From Jaltomata sinuosa (Eukaryota > Streptophyta > Magnoliopsida > Solanales > Solanaceae), in NCBI GenBank assembly GCA_003996215.1, contig QJPP01003110.1, positions 1-64,000 of the forward strand: DNA of 64,000 nt. The letters are read 5' to 3'. The translations under genes were made by a program, and so were the position numbers. The notes beneath the pieces were generated by a model. The model was not told the origin of the DNA and searched no databases. It was given only the letters and a program-made list of their open reading frames with translations. This document shows positions 44,301 to 55,604 of this stretch, piece by piece; the stretch's first letter is position 1, and each line of letters starts with the position of its first letter.

Positions 44301-45470
44301 ATACCGGTAACCACATCGGGAGAACTCTCCTGATCCTGTCGGGAGGACATAGCATAGAGACAGTTCTGGCGCTGACCACTAGAACTAGAAGCTGTGCCCT
44401 GAGGGGCTGGTCTACCTCCTGAAGCTGCTGGGGTAGACTGAGTCCTACCTCCCTGTCCCTTTCCAGCTGAAGGACAATCCTTAATACAATGCCCAGGCTG
44501 ACCACAACCAAAGAAACCCTCTCTACCGGCTAAACACTCACCAGGATGATTCTTTCCACACTTGGTATAAGGAGGTAAAGAAGACCTCTTTTCACTACCA
44601 CCCTGAGAATACGAGCCTGTACCTCTACCAGACTGATCATAGCGGCGCCTGGAGGCCTGAGAAGGAGCACTAGTAGAAGAGTGAATAGGGCCTGAAGACT
44701 TCTTCTGAAAACATGAGCGATGTCCACCACCAGACCTATGATGGCTAAAACCCGATCCCTCGAATCTACCTCTCTTATTCTCCCTAGACATCTCCCTAAG
44801 CTTATCTCCCTCAATCTGATGGGCATGAGTCATGAGTCAAGAGATGTTCATGTCACTCAACAACAAAGCATACCTACATTCCTTCTTCACCATATCAGAA
44901 ACATCATAGATGAATTTGCTCATTTGATCATGCGGGTCCGCTACCATAGATGGAGCATGCCTAGACAACTTGGTGAACTTCAAACTATACTCTTGCACCA
45001 ATATCGAACCTTGTCTCAAGTTCACAAATTCCTCTATTTTCGTTTGCCTCAACTCACGGGGAGAACCTATCAAGAAAGGCTCTCTCAAAACACTTCTAAA
45101 TCATGGGGATTGCATCCCTCACCCAAGCCTCCTTCCATTGCGTTAACCAAATATGAGCCACATCCTTGAGTTGATAGGATGGAAGATCCACACAATCAAC
45201 ACCCGCTACTTGCATAACCTCAAAGATCTTCTTCACTTCATCAAAAAAGTTGAGCGGATCCTCTCCCACTTGCTAACCGCAAAACTCCAGTGGGTTCATA
45301 CATATAAAGTCACGAACTCGGGCCGCTACCCCACCTTGAGGATGAACAGGGGCAGGAGCTTGTTAATTTTCTAAAATCTGGGCTAGCAAATGGATACCAT
45401 TCCTAAAGATAATTCATGACATCAGGAACCGAAACTTGAGGAGCGGCATTCTGAGCTGCTCGGGAGGCAT
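44301..45470 (-). pseudogene. gag: gag of F5 with zinc knuckles
   Basis: The start at 45470 (MPPEQLRMPLL) follows the leader. The core is interrupted by several stops and frameshifts (45090-45460) but retains NPLEFCG, VAGVDCVDLPSYQLKDVAHIW, and 44837-45088 reads VEEF-like text to KFTKLSRHAPSMVADPHDQMSKFIYDVSD. The C-terminal half (44210-44833) is open and Gly/Ser/Arg-rich, with two knuckles TKCGKNHPGECL and FFGCGQPGHCIKDCP. It continues into protease in the same frame, indicating a gag-pol fusion as the family plan. Confidence 0.8.
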
Positions 45471-45682
45471 AATCTGAAATGCATAAGATAAGTATTTGAG
45501 GAATATTAAACTTAAGATCTATCGCACTATCTGATCATGAAAGAAGTGAAGTTTCTTTTCTAAGACACCTCATAGCTTCCCTTTCATATGTGTGGCGCGC
45601 TTCACACATATGAAAGAGACTTTACTCGATGCGGCTTTTAGACATCTTAGGACTCTTGAACCTGAGGCTCTGATACCAAGGT
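45471..45682 (-). other. F5 leader and primer-binding site (right)
   Basis: The PBS on the minus strand, CTTGGTATCAGAGCC at about 45666-45680, is perfect and sits two to three bases from the LTR. The leader carries ATGTGTGGCGCGC-type text shared with 39226-39437. Confidence 0.85.
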
Positions 45683-46555
45683 TGTCACGACCCGAGGCTA
45701 CCCCATATATATAACACGGGACTCAGGACCACAAGGATCCCAAGTTAACCCTTGGTCATATCATTCTCAAGCATAACAAAGATAAGAAGAAGCAATCTAA
45801 GATAGAAACTCAGAATATCATAAATAGAAGTCAATTAGGAAGTACAACTCAGAAATCATCTCATAAGGTCTATGTATGAAAAACCTCTAATACTATCATA
45901 GAGAATTGTTGGGACAACACCCCCAACTAACTCCAACATCTGAAAATAAAGAAGACATAAAACTGAGGTGGAGCCTAGCCCTCGGACTATGAGGACTCAC
46001 CAATAGCTAAGTAGGAGTGGCCGGATCTCTAGCCACGGATCTGAGTAGGAACACCTGAGTCTGAATCATAAAAGGATGCAGTGCAATATGCGTTAGTACT
46101 ATGGAATGTTCTAAGTATGTGATCAATGCATGAACATGGTGAAAACATGGTGAAAACATGCTAAATATATTTGAATAACTGAAATCATGATTTTAAAGGA
46201 TAACTGAATGTAATGACTCTAAAATATCATAAGTCAAAGCATAAACATAAGTAATAAGTCTGAAATCTGATTTAGAGTCAAATGCAACTTTAATCATAAA
46301 CTGTTTCTGTGGGAGGTTCTATAATCGAAATAGACCATGTGAGGTACATGGAATCGAATATATACGCCCCATTGAGAGGACCCAATGTACCTTACTAACG
46401 GTACAAATGCATGACTGTAACGTGATCACCTGAATCTGATGCCCAGCACGGGACGTAGCCTATGGGGCAACGTAGTTCTGAGACTCATGGGTACTCTCAC
46501 CCATCCAACTTGGTGATAATACTACTCCCAAAAACATACATATAGCTCATATAAT

Positions 46556-46726
46556 ACCAATGATATATCTGATGCCAAAGCTGTTCAAAACCAATGACAT
46601 ATCTGATGCCAAAGCTACGTAAAAACCAATGACATATCTAATGCCAAAGCTATGTAAAACCAATGACATATCTAATTCCAAAGCTATGTAAAACCAATGA
46701 CATATCTAATGCCAAAGCTATTTTGA
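46556..46726 (-). repeat. 34-bp tandem repeat x5, right F5 LTR
   Basis: Five units of ACCAATGACATATCTAATGC type, one with a one-base insertion. Unit count equals that of the left LTR. Confidence 0.9.
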
Positions 46727-47399
46727 AAAGCAAAAGACATATCTGATGCTATGCATTTCAAGTCCTAATCTGAAGGCTTAGCTTAGCCATAGTTCAAAAC
46801 ATGCTTTTCATACTAAATTCATACTTGAAGAATCATACATGCAATTTCATAAGTTCATAAGTGCCATGATAGCTAACCATGCTAATTTCCTCTTGAAAAC
46901 ATGTAAATTGATGGGTTCATGCTAGAAATCCACTTTCATGCTTGGGCTTTCAAAATTAATGAAAGAATCATAATCAAATAATGAATAATCAATAAGAAAA
47001 CATGAATTTAAATATAGAAACTGATTTTATAAACATTCCCCAATTTTAGTTCAAAACCCTAGTTTCATAACTTCATAATTCAAATTCATGAGTTGGGTAT
47101 TTTGGGCACAAGGGTGGAAGAAACTCATTGCTAAATACCCACATACCTTGGATGAAGATTAGCCACTTCAATGGAAAAGATTTGGAGACTTGACTTGGAG
47201 CTTGGAGACTTGAGGTTGAATAGGGATTTTCCTTTTTGGGAGGAGAATGAGGAACTTAGGATGAACTTAGGGTAATATAGGTGAAAACCCTTCTAAAAGT
47301 AGTCAAAACGACTTCACTTAATACATAATAGGGTGGGAAATCACCAAAATGCCCCTAGGAATTAATTAGAAGAAAGCTGGAAATTTTGTGAACTTCAGG

Positions 47400-47745
47400 G
47401 ATCACGAGTGGAGTCTACAACTCGTAGACCATCCCACGACTCCTGGATCCCTAATCATGGAAGTTGCTAGAAATTTTAACCTGTAGGAGGCATTCTACGA
47501 CTCGACAGGACGACTCGTGTAAGCTTCCACGAGTCGTAGAACTTAGTCGTGGAACTCAGAGGATTGACTGACCTCTGATCAAGCATCAATGAGTCCACAA
47601 CACTACCTGTAGAAACTTCTACGAGTCGTTGAAGTGACTCGTGGTGGTTAGTACTGAAGATGGTCTGCAGGACTTGGATCACGAGTCACTCCCATGACTC
47701 GTGGAACCTTCCACGACTCGTGGACTTGTCCTGTGGTCCTTGGAA
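47400..47745 (-). promoter_or_regulatory. Palindromic cluster CCACGACTCGTGG (F5 right LTR)
   Basis: Examples are TCCACGACTCGTGGAC (47711-47726), CCCATGACTCGTGGAAC, TCCACGAGTCGTAGAAC (47526-47542) and CTACGAGTCGTTG. Spacing is irregular, 20-60 bp. It begins about 60 bp inside the LTR. Confidence 0.75.
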
Positions 47746-47804
47746 CCTTGGATTTCTCTGAAGTTTTTTTCTTGGATAGCTGGATACGTGCACGGTGTGT
47801 TACA

Positions 47805-49100
47805 ACTGCTATATAAGGAGTTATAAAGGAAAGTGTAGCCCCTGGGTCTAACTATGCATAAACATCTAAATGGAAGACTTGTAACGTACATGTGACCACA
47901 TCGAGAGAATCCTTCTGGTCCTATTGTGTCTGAAGGGCATACAACATATTTTGAAGTTGACCACTAGCTCTACCAGATGAGGCACCTTGTTGAGTAGGGA
48001 GACCCTCTCGAGCTACTGTAGAACTAGCCTGATTATGTGAACGAGTATCCCTACCCTTCTGAGAATTTTCTGGGCACTCTTTCATTTTGTGGCCTGGCTT
48101 ACCACACCCGAAATAATTACCATTGGCTGCCATGCACTCACCTTGGTGGTTCTTACCATACTTCTTAAAAATTGGATGAGTGTGCACACTCGTAACTGTA
48201 CCTTGGGACTTAGATCCTGACACTCTCTCCCGTCGATAATGTCTGAACTTAGGCATTGGGGCACTAGCAAAGGATGGGACTGGAGCTGAAGATTTCTGTA
48301 GAACTTAGAGCGGTTACCACCCCTTGACCTCTTTTGAGAGTAGTTGAAGTCACCTGTTCTAGCTTTGTTACTGTCTCCTCCCCTCTCTTTGATTTTCTCC
48401 TCCTCGATCTGCTAAGCTTAAGTAACCAACCTGGAAAAGTCCATATCCTTAACTAACATAGCAGTCTAGCACTTCTTGACCACATCATCGGACACACTAG
48501 ATACGAACTTACTCATACTGGCCATGGAGTCAACTACTATTTCTGGAGCATACTTAGACAACTGAGTAAACTTGAGTGCATACTACTTCACACTCATATC
48601 ATTCTGCTTCAAGTTGATGAAGTCTTAGACCTTGGCTTCCCTGAGCTTAAGTGGGAAGAACCTATCCAAAAAGGCAGTCTTGAAGTGGTTCCAATCCAGT
48701 GGACCTGCATTAGCACAATGAGATTCCTTCCAATGCTGGTACCAAGTATCAGCCACACCCTTCAGCTGGTAGGTAGCTAAATATGCACTCTCAACTGGAG
48801 TGACACCTATAATGTCTGTGACATTCTGAATGTCGTCAAGAAATATTATGGATCCTCTTCGGACTTGGACCCATGTAATTTTGTAGGGTTCATCTGAGTG
48901 AAGTCTCAGATTCTAGCTGTAGAAGAGTTGGCCTGAGATGGAGCTCGTTCCATATCCTTCTAGTTGACCTGAGCGGTCATGGCCTGAGCAAGCACCTGAA
49001 GAGCAGCCCTGAATTCAATATGAGTGACTGTCTCATTAAAGGGTCTGCTAGAGTTGCTGGTGCTTGCTGGTTCCTTGTGTTTTCTCTTCTTAGAGGAATT
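47805..49100 (-). pseudogene. gag: gag and protease start of F4
   Basis: Directly right of the F5 LTR the text resumes inside the protease (LDPGATLSF region, 47805-47920). It then goes through gag C-terminal knuckles (47921-48256: FKKYGKNHQGECM and YFGCGKPGHKMKECP) and a broken gag core to about 49100. The core can be recognised by HYQL/LATYQLKGVADTW-type text near 48740-48790 and KFVSSVSDDVV near 48480-48510. It supplies exactly the parts missing from the F4 half at 36760-38617. Many stops. Confidence 0.75.
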
Positions 49101-49315
49101 TTTTGTAACGCGAAGAGCGTGAGATAGAAAGGTATTTAATAGAGTTCACACTCTATAGCACGAGCAGGAAAAGAAAAAAGGGAAGTTGTTCCTAATGACA
49201 TCTCGTAGCTTCTCCACCATAAGTGTTACGCACTTCACACCTATGAGAAAGACTCTACTTGACCTGATTTTCATACACCCTAGGACACTTGAATCTAATG
49301 CTATGATACCAAGTT
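49101..49315 (-). other. F4 leader and primer-binding site
   Basis: The PBS on the minus strand is CTTGGTATCATAGC at about 49299-49312, one mismatch from the usual form. The leader contains GTGTTACGCACTTCACACC, similar in layout to the F5 leader. Confidence 0.75.
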
Positions 49316-51351
49316 TGTCCACCCCGAGGCTACCCCCTAGACATAACACAGTGCTTAGTGTCACAAGTGACGCAAGATAACCCATAGTCTAGCATGACTA
49401 GACAATTTTCTGTTAAAACATGAACTGTGCAAAAAACTGAAAGCATTTAAATATCTAAGATGGAAAATAAGCTCAAACATGTCTGAATATAATAAATATA
49501 TATATATAAGAATATAATGATGTCTGATAAACAACACTAACAACTCAATAGCTGAGTCTAGTCTATTTCTGAAAGCTTCTAACTGATATGAGTTGCTGGG
49601 ACATGCCCCCAGCTAACTCTAATAACCTAAAACTGAGATGGAGAGACTGAAAGATAAAAGCATATCTAGCGTCCTCGATCTATGAGGACTCACCACTGAA
49701 GCTATTGAGTAAGGACTGGAAATTGAACTAACCATGGTCTGGATGCCGAGCGCCAGAACCTACATCATACAATGATGTAGTACAAAAGTATGAGTCAGTA
49801 TTTTGAATGCACTGAGCATGCAAGATATGTGCTAAACTTAATATGGATTTACATACTGAAGTATAAACTGAAAGATTAGCTGGAGACAGTGACCAAGTAC
49901 TAACATGAACATATAATATGTTGAAATGAATAACTGAAATGGATATTGAGTACATGGTCAATGAAATATAAGTCTGAATGTGGGAGCTACTATTAACCGA
50001 CATAACCCAAGCTGAGTTAACTATGGGGCCAACCTATAACCTTGGATAGAAGGGTGTTCATACCTTGCCAAGGGTAAAAACAATTATGATGTGGATCCAC
50101 TAAACTTATGTTCGCGAGGGACAAGGGTGTCAAGCCTAATCTAGCGGATAACCCCTTTATAATATATGGTGGCGCCATAGTTGTGGGACTCAGGGACTTC
50201 TACAAAAGGTCTCAGCTTAAACTGGCGGGTGAGCCTGCATCCTTTCGTCCACTAGGTTCTAAGTCTACTCCCAACTAAATACATAAGCAATGAAATATAA
50301 GCTGAAATATTGGATGGCTCAAACACTGATAATCATTCTGAGAATGCAACATACATATACTGAAACTGATAGCATTCTAATTCTGAAGCATGATTGTCTG
50401 AATTATCTGCCTAGCAAGTATAAATTATGAATACTGAATTTTACATAAGCTAGGGATACCAAATTCTGTACATGTGACTATGCTTATTATACAAGAAACA
50501 TGTAATTTATATCACATAAGCGATAATATTTGAATTACAATGAATATCTAAGATTCAAGAACCCTATGTCTGAATAATTTATGGAGAGCTGAAGAACTAA
50601 GTTGAATCTAGGGACTCAATGGGTGAAAGGAACCCAATGATTAAATCCCACATACCTGGAGAAGAATCTATGGAGAAATCCTTGGATTTTTAGGGCAGAG
50701 CTTTAAGGAACCTTCTGCTTGTTCTTGAGACAAACTGTCGCCTCTTTTCTCCTTTTCTTTCTAAGTGTCTGATGATTTTAGGAGAATAGGTGATTTAGGT
50801 AGTTATTGACTAATTAATTAGGCTTAAACTAAGAAAAATGACATAGATTAGGCTTTAAAAGAGGTAGGAAAGGTCTAGAATACCACTGGGAAAATTAAAA
50901 GAAAACTGCTAAAATTTATGACTCAGGTTCCACGGATGGAAACCACGACTCGTGGAAACTTCCATGGCTCGTGGAAACTTCCATGGATCGTAGAACCCTG
51001 TCGTGGTTCCTGGGTCAGGAAATATGAGCTACTAGAATTGGGTTCTACTAGTGCAGTCCATGACTCATGGAAACTTTCATGATTCGTGGATCCCACTCGT
51101 GGATCCTGGGCTGATTATTGACTCTCAGGTCTTGTTCCACGAACCGGGTTCACGACTCATGGATCATTCCACGGTCCGTAGAACTAGTCTGTGGTTCTCA
51201 GCGAAAATCCTTGGCCTCTTATCTGATTCCACGGGTCCAGTCCATGACTCGTGGACTCTTCGATGACTCGTGGATTGGCTGAAAGTCAAAAATTTTATTT
51301 CTTTCTAGTTTTCTGAGCTGAGTCTAGGCTTGGGAGTTTTGGGGTGTTACA
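49316..51351 (-). repeat. F4 5' LTR
   Basis: 2036 bp, TGTAACACCCC at 51351 on the minus strand and GGTGGACA at 49316. It pairs with 22857-24864 along its whole length. The palindromic cluster is at 50930-51290. No coding content. Confidence 0.85.
50930..51290 (-). promoter_or_regulatory. Palindromic cluster CCACGACTCGTGG (F4 5' LTR)
   Basis: Clear words are ACCACGACTCGTGGAA (50941-50956), CCATGACTCATGGAAAC (51058-51074), CACGACTCATGGATC and CCATGACTCGTGGAC (51242-51256). TTTTAAAG (about 50850-50857) and other AT-rich words follow downstream in the direction of transcription. Confidence 0.75.
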
Positions 51352-51356
51352 AAATG
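51352..51356. repeat. Target site duplication AAATG, right copy
   Basis: Partner of 22852-22856. The T-type LTR text resumes at 51357 (CACAACCCAAGGG). Confidence 0.8.
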
Positions 51357-51619
51357 CACAACCCAAGGGTGTGTGGCGCATGTTCCCTCTGGAGCTCGTG
51401 TTTGCTTGATTCTCATCCAATCGACCTTGTTTTGCGTATCCTTTATCGTCTTAATTCTCCACATGCCTCTTTGATCCTAAAACACTACTAATCATGTATA
51501 TTTGATCATTTACATCAAACATATCATAAAACACACATACACAAGATAATTTATTCTCGATACTTAGCTAATGTTTGGGTAAAACACGACGTTTGGGTGT
51601 ATAAATATGGCCAAGATCA
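51357..51619 (-). repeat. T-type LTR, right part
   Basis: Minus strand starts TGATCTTGGCCATATTTAT at 51619, right after the polypurine-like AAGTGTTGGGTGG. It runs to the F4 insertion at 51357. The GTGTGGCGCATG words at 51370-51385 belong to the palindrome cluster that continues at 22825-22851. Confidence 0.7.
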
Positions 51620-51729
51620 CCACCCAACACTTAAACCATTGTTTGTCCTTGAACAACTCATTATAATACTTCACATAATGAATGCCTTAGCAACACCAAT
51701 TGAACTCAACTACCCGCAGTCACACATGC
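51620..51729 (-). other. 3' internal end of T element with polypurine tract
   Basis: On the minus strand AAGGACAAACAATGG and TTTAAGTGTTGGGTGG lead to the LTR at 51619. The phrase ACAA-CAATGGTTTAAGTGT-GGG is typical of the PPT region of Tat/Athila elements and matches 63183-63220. The boundary with the K LTR further right is not resolved. Confidence 0.55.
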
Positions 51730-52896
51730 CAAATAATTTAATCATGATCCATAATCCTTTCAACTAAGCATAGTCTACTAAAACAAGGTACCTTCGAACG
51801 AAGACACACAACCCCTAAAACTGACTCATCATACAAAAAAAGGTCCAGCATAGTCATGTCCTAAATATGCATTTACAAATCACCAAATGCGTCAACTTCC
51901 TCAAACAATTTCCTTTAGCTCATACAAGAGTATAAGCACCTTGAATATACAATAAAATACCCATTTAATATTAAGCAATTTCAGCAGGTGAAAATGAACA
52001 ATATAGACATCAAAAGTGAGCCTAGTTTGTGCAAATCGCACCAAATTCCCAAAACAGTAAAACTGTCTTGTATTGTGACTCCGTTTTGAATAAGTAAACG
52101 GTAAAACCAAGCTTTGTAGTCTTCAAAAAAGTTGTAGGTATATGTCTTAGGTTCGCAAGGAGTTAAAAACCATCACAAAATATATTTCGTACAAAACATT
52201 ATGATCAAAATACTAAAATCTGTACATAGAAGGGTCCTAAATCGGAAAAACTGGCCAGAACCTTCCCTGTGTTGCGTCTCCATTTTAGACCCCATAACAG
52301 CAAAACCAGATTTTTACATAAACATAAAGTTATAGATATAGGAAATAGATTTCCAAAATATATTTGTTCACTTAAAACAGATTTCTACACAAAGAGATAT
52401 ACTAATACTACTAACAGATAGACAGTTCCAAAACCGAGTTTGGGTTACTTACCACAAGAGGGGTTTTGTCTTGAGTTATTGCTGAAAGAACAAGTTTTCT
52501 CTAGATAATTTTGTGTGAGATATTATTGAGAGAGATTTCGGGGTTTCCTCATCCTTAAGGAACCAAAATATGGAGAGGAGGTGATCTATTTTACACATAA
52601 ACATGGATATATATTACTTAAAAAGGTGGCTGCCCAAGATTAAAAGGTGGCTGCCCAAAATGCTAAATATCTCATGTATAATCTGTTATTTGTTTGGAGA
52701 TAAATCTAGTTGAATTAGATTATGTAAATACCTCGATACAATTTCCTAAAATACAATCTTACTTTAACACAAGCAACTTCCCAAATATCGCAAAAATTCA
52801 AGTTTAGGGCGCGTGAAGTAGAGACTAATCTTTTTTTTAATCACGAAATGGTCAAATGATGTGCAAATGCTAGCTTAGCTATCTTGGGGTGTTACA
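51730..52896 (-). repeat. LTR of chromovirus K, left limit unresolved
   Basis: The right end is clear: minus strand TGTAACACCCC at 52896 after a polypurine tract. The LTR includes a TATATATA stretch near 52607-52614 and a 19-bp tandem AAGGTGGCTGCCCAA (52623-52658). Where it ends on the left I cannot see. The start coordinate given is only the nearest plausible limit. The block of about 1.2 kb contains no gene. Confidence 0.5.
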
Positions 52897-53590
52897 ACTC
52901 TCTCCCCCTTAAAGAAATTTTGCCCCAAAATTTAACTGATTCTAGTCCCGAAACAAATGTGGATATTGAGTTCGCATGTCCGCCTCTCGCTCCCATGTGG
53001 CTTCTTTACCAGCATGATTTCTCCAATGTACCTTTACTAAGGGAATTCTCTTGTTTATAAGTTGCTTTACTTCACATACCAAGATCTGGATAGGTTCTTC
53101 TTCATATGTCAAGTCAGGATTAACCTCGATGGATTGAACAGGAAGAACATGAGACAGATCTGAGCGATATCTTCTAAGCATACAAACATGCAAGACGTTG
53201 TGGATCTTGTCCAACTCAGGTGGCAAAGCTAACTTATAAGCAACTGGGCCAACTTTCTCAAATACCTCATATGGTCCAATAAATCGAGGGCTAAGTTTTC
53301 CTTTTTGGCCAAACCTCATAATCTTCTTCCATGGAGAAACCTTTAAAAATACCTTATCACCAACTTGGTGCTCAATTTCACGCCTCTTAAGATCAGCGTA
53401 AGACTTTTTTCTGTCTGAAGCAATTTTTAGACGATCCTTTATTATTCATACCTTATCTTCCATTTGTTTCACAATCTCAGGACCAATAAGCTTCTTTTCA
53501 CAAACTTCACTCCAACAAAGAGGATTCCGGCATTTCCTTCCATGTAGATCTTCATAAGGAGGCATGCCAATACTTGATTGGTAGAACTTG
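52897..53590 (-). pseudogene. Integrase C-terminus and chromodomain of K
   Basis: The polypurine tract (minus strand AAGGGGGAGAGAGT, 52897-52910) precedes the LTR. The frame 52942-53319 is intact: KGKLSPRFIGPYEVFEKVG, HNVLHVCMLRRYRSD, YEEEPIQILVCEVKQL, KRIPLVKVHW, KEATWEREADMRTQYPHLF. Upstream, to 53590, integrase text (SSIGMPPYEDLHGRKCRNP, SYADLKRREIEHQVGD) can be read with a stop. The chromodomain is complete, including the TWE that follows the sheet. The element is cut at about 53590. The family differs from F1-F5 in its LTR and PPT. Confidence 0.8.
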
Positions 53591-54856
53591 TACTATCATT
53601 GATTGATGGAGTATTTTGATTATTGTCTTGAAACGTTCATTTGCTTTCTCGTGACCTTATATCGACATATTGGTATTTTGAATTATTGTGAGATATTCAT
53701 TAATTTGCCCACTTGTCAGGATTGCTCGATCATTCTACATTTTTTTTAGGACTTTGTCCTTCTTGTGGCGTGACTATATCGTTGTATTGGCATGCCTCTT
53801 GATTCAGATCTTTGTCCATCTTGACTCTGGATTTGTGGTTCGTCTTAATTATGGAAAACTATCCATTTAGGTACGAACTAGAAAGCTATTTTTAATATGG
53901 TTCTTGATTCTCTTGATTATTGGGTCTCGGCCCTACTTGATACAGGGCTTCAGACCTTCTTGATATTGGATTATGCTTTGTGTTATGGCATGATGTACAT
54001 ATTGGGCAAAATTTGTTATTTGACATCTCGTGAGATAGTTTTAGGAACTGTCATGACACTTGAGCTTTGAATGTCAATTTTGATACTTGTAATATACTTG
54101 TTTACTTGTTTTTAATTTATATGTTATATGGAGTTTCCAATAATTTAGAAGGGAATTGGAGAAGTCTATGACTCCAAGCCCAAGCTTTATACACCACTAA
54201 GTCTTGTACTTAGCGATAGTTGTTTTCTATCGTAGGTGACGCTCGGGAGAATAATTGAAGAGGGCCACTTGAAGTAGACTTTTTGGAGCTTTTAGAAGAT
54301 CACATTTGCATATAGGCATCTATGTTTTGTAGTAATTTTGGGACTTGTACATGATCCATATGTTGCACTTGTATATGTAAATTTTGGAGGCTTATTTTAT
54401 CGTAGTATTGTAAATTGTAAACTTAAATTTGGTATTGTGTTGGCTGTTTTGAGGTGTGTAAACTCAGGTCTTATAATGTATTAAAGTTACATTTTGGTTT
54501 GTAATTTGCGAAATGAAAGAAACTAGTGTTTTTTTAGTATTTGAAAGTTCAAAGATGATGTACATAATGATCCCGCAGTTGTGTTTAAAATGGAAAAAAA
54601 TGAATTTCCATAAGTACATGCTTGATTATTTTTGAAAGGTCTGTCATCGTGAATTGAAACTCCTATATGGTCTTTACTTGAAATTATATGAATTATTAGA
54701 TGTCAAAATATTATGCCTTTAAATCTTTTCGAACGGGTCTAATTCTGCTATATAAAAAAAATGATTAATATATTTTAAATGGAGTCCCTTTTAAATGTTA
54801 TAGGTATATATTTTTTTTATTTCAAAAGTGGCATCCTCCCAAGAGGGTCGCTACAC
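53591..54856. other. Unclassified AT-rich sequence, LTR-like end
   Basis: No coding region stands out. Near 54830-54855 the text GGCATCCTCCCAAGAGGGTCGCTACA resembles a plus-strand LTR terminus ending in CA, which might mean that part of this 1.2 kb is an LTR of another family. No PBS or matching second copy is visible. Confidence 0.35.
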
Positions 54857-55588
54857 TAAAGAAATGGACAAGGTCTGAGGTGCCAACCTAGAATACCCAA
54901 CCCAAGGATACTAATTATTACAATTATAGCGTATATATGCAAAGTCTAAGGTAGGGAAGACCGTAACCTACCTGTCATCCGATGAATAGCTTCTGGAATG
55001 ACGTCGTCCAAGCCCAAACTTCTTTGAGAAGCATCAATTTGTGAACAAACTATCAAAACAATATACTACTCATCAAGATGAATCTAACAGTACCAATATT
55101 TCTAAAAGTTTAGCCGGGTTGAAATCGGGTCAAAATTTGCCACGAGGTTCCCAACCTCATCATGAGTACATGCTCAAAATTTAAGCGGAAAAAGACTAAG
55201 GAAAGAGCCTAAAAAAGGCTGAAAAAGATGAGGGAATCATGCAAAAGCTTGCAAAAATCTGGAATAAAAATGGAGAATTACTTACTACTAAGAGAGGGAG
55301 CAAGGTCTACGAGTTAGAGTATGCGCAACGACGAACTAGCAACCCAAAATCAAGCAACTACAACCAAACAAGAACCCCAAGCTAAAAGTAAGGACATCAA
55401 TGGAGGTTTAGCCATGGAAGAGAAGAAATTGGGGAAAAAGACTTACCAAAACAAGGGAGGAAGTGAGTATGTCTGCTAATTTATGAATTCCTAAAGCTAG
55501 GAACTTATTTATTGCAACTTTTAGGAGAGGGAATTTGTTTTAGAATGAGAGAACAATGAAGAAATGGCTGGAAATTTTGAGGAGAAGT

Positions 55589-55599
55589 CTTTTTATATT
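55589..55599 (-). promoter_or_regulatory. TATA-like element of F1 fragment
   Basis: Minus strand CAATATAAAAAGA begins about 10-15 bp after the palindrome cluster (in the direction of transcription). CTTCTCCTC follows. Probable core promoter of this LTR. Confidence 0.55.
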
Positions 55600-55604
55600 G
55601 CAGG

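Larger units (their letters stand above)
38618..47804 (-). mobile_element. F5 chain: gag-PBS-LTR-internal-LTR
   Basis: Minus-strand structure with two F5 LTRs (39438-41545 and 45683-47804) around one internal region, plus an additional gag and PBS attached to the left LTR (38618-39437). The left LTR thus serves two bodies. The chain sits inside the F4 protease. It most likely derives from a tandem LTR-body-LTR-body-LTR array that lost its left part, since no LTR remains at the left edge. No clean target duplication can be checked because about 165 bp of F4 are missing at the same point. Confidence 0.8.
45683..47804 (-). repeat. F5 LTR, right
   Basis: 2122 bp, TGTAACACACC at 47804 and GGGTCGTGACA at 45683 on the minus strand. 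By eye it is above 90 percent like 39438-41545. It contains the 34-bp array at 46556-46726 and the palindromic cluster at 47400-47745. No coding content. Confidence 0.9.
22857..51351 (-). mobile_element. F4 chromovirus split by two nested insertions
   Basis: Matching F4 LTRs at 22857-24864 and 49316-51351 are flanked by the AAATG duplication, so the whole 28.5 kb span entered as one element and later grew. Its own parts on the minus strand are: 5' LTR 49316-51351; leader, gag and protease start 47805-49315; protease end, RT, RNase H and integrase zinc region 36760-38617; integrase core and chromodomain 25089-26253; 3' LTR 22857-24864. The F1 element 26259-36754 interrupts integrase. The F5 chain 38618-47804 interrupts protease, with about 165 bp of F4 protease missing at that break. 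Own length is roughly 8.8 kb. Confidence 0.85.
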
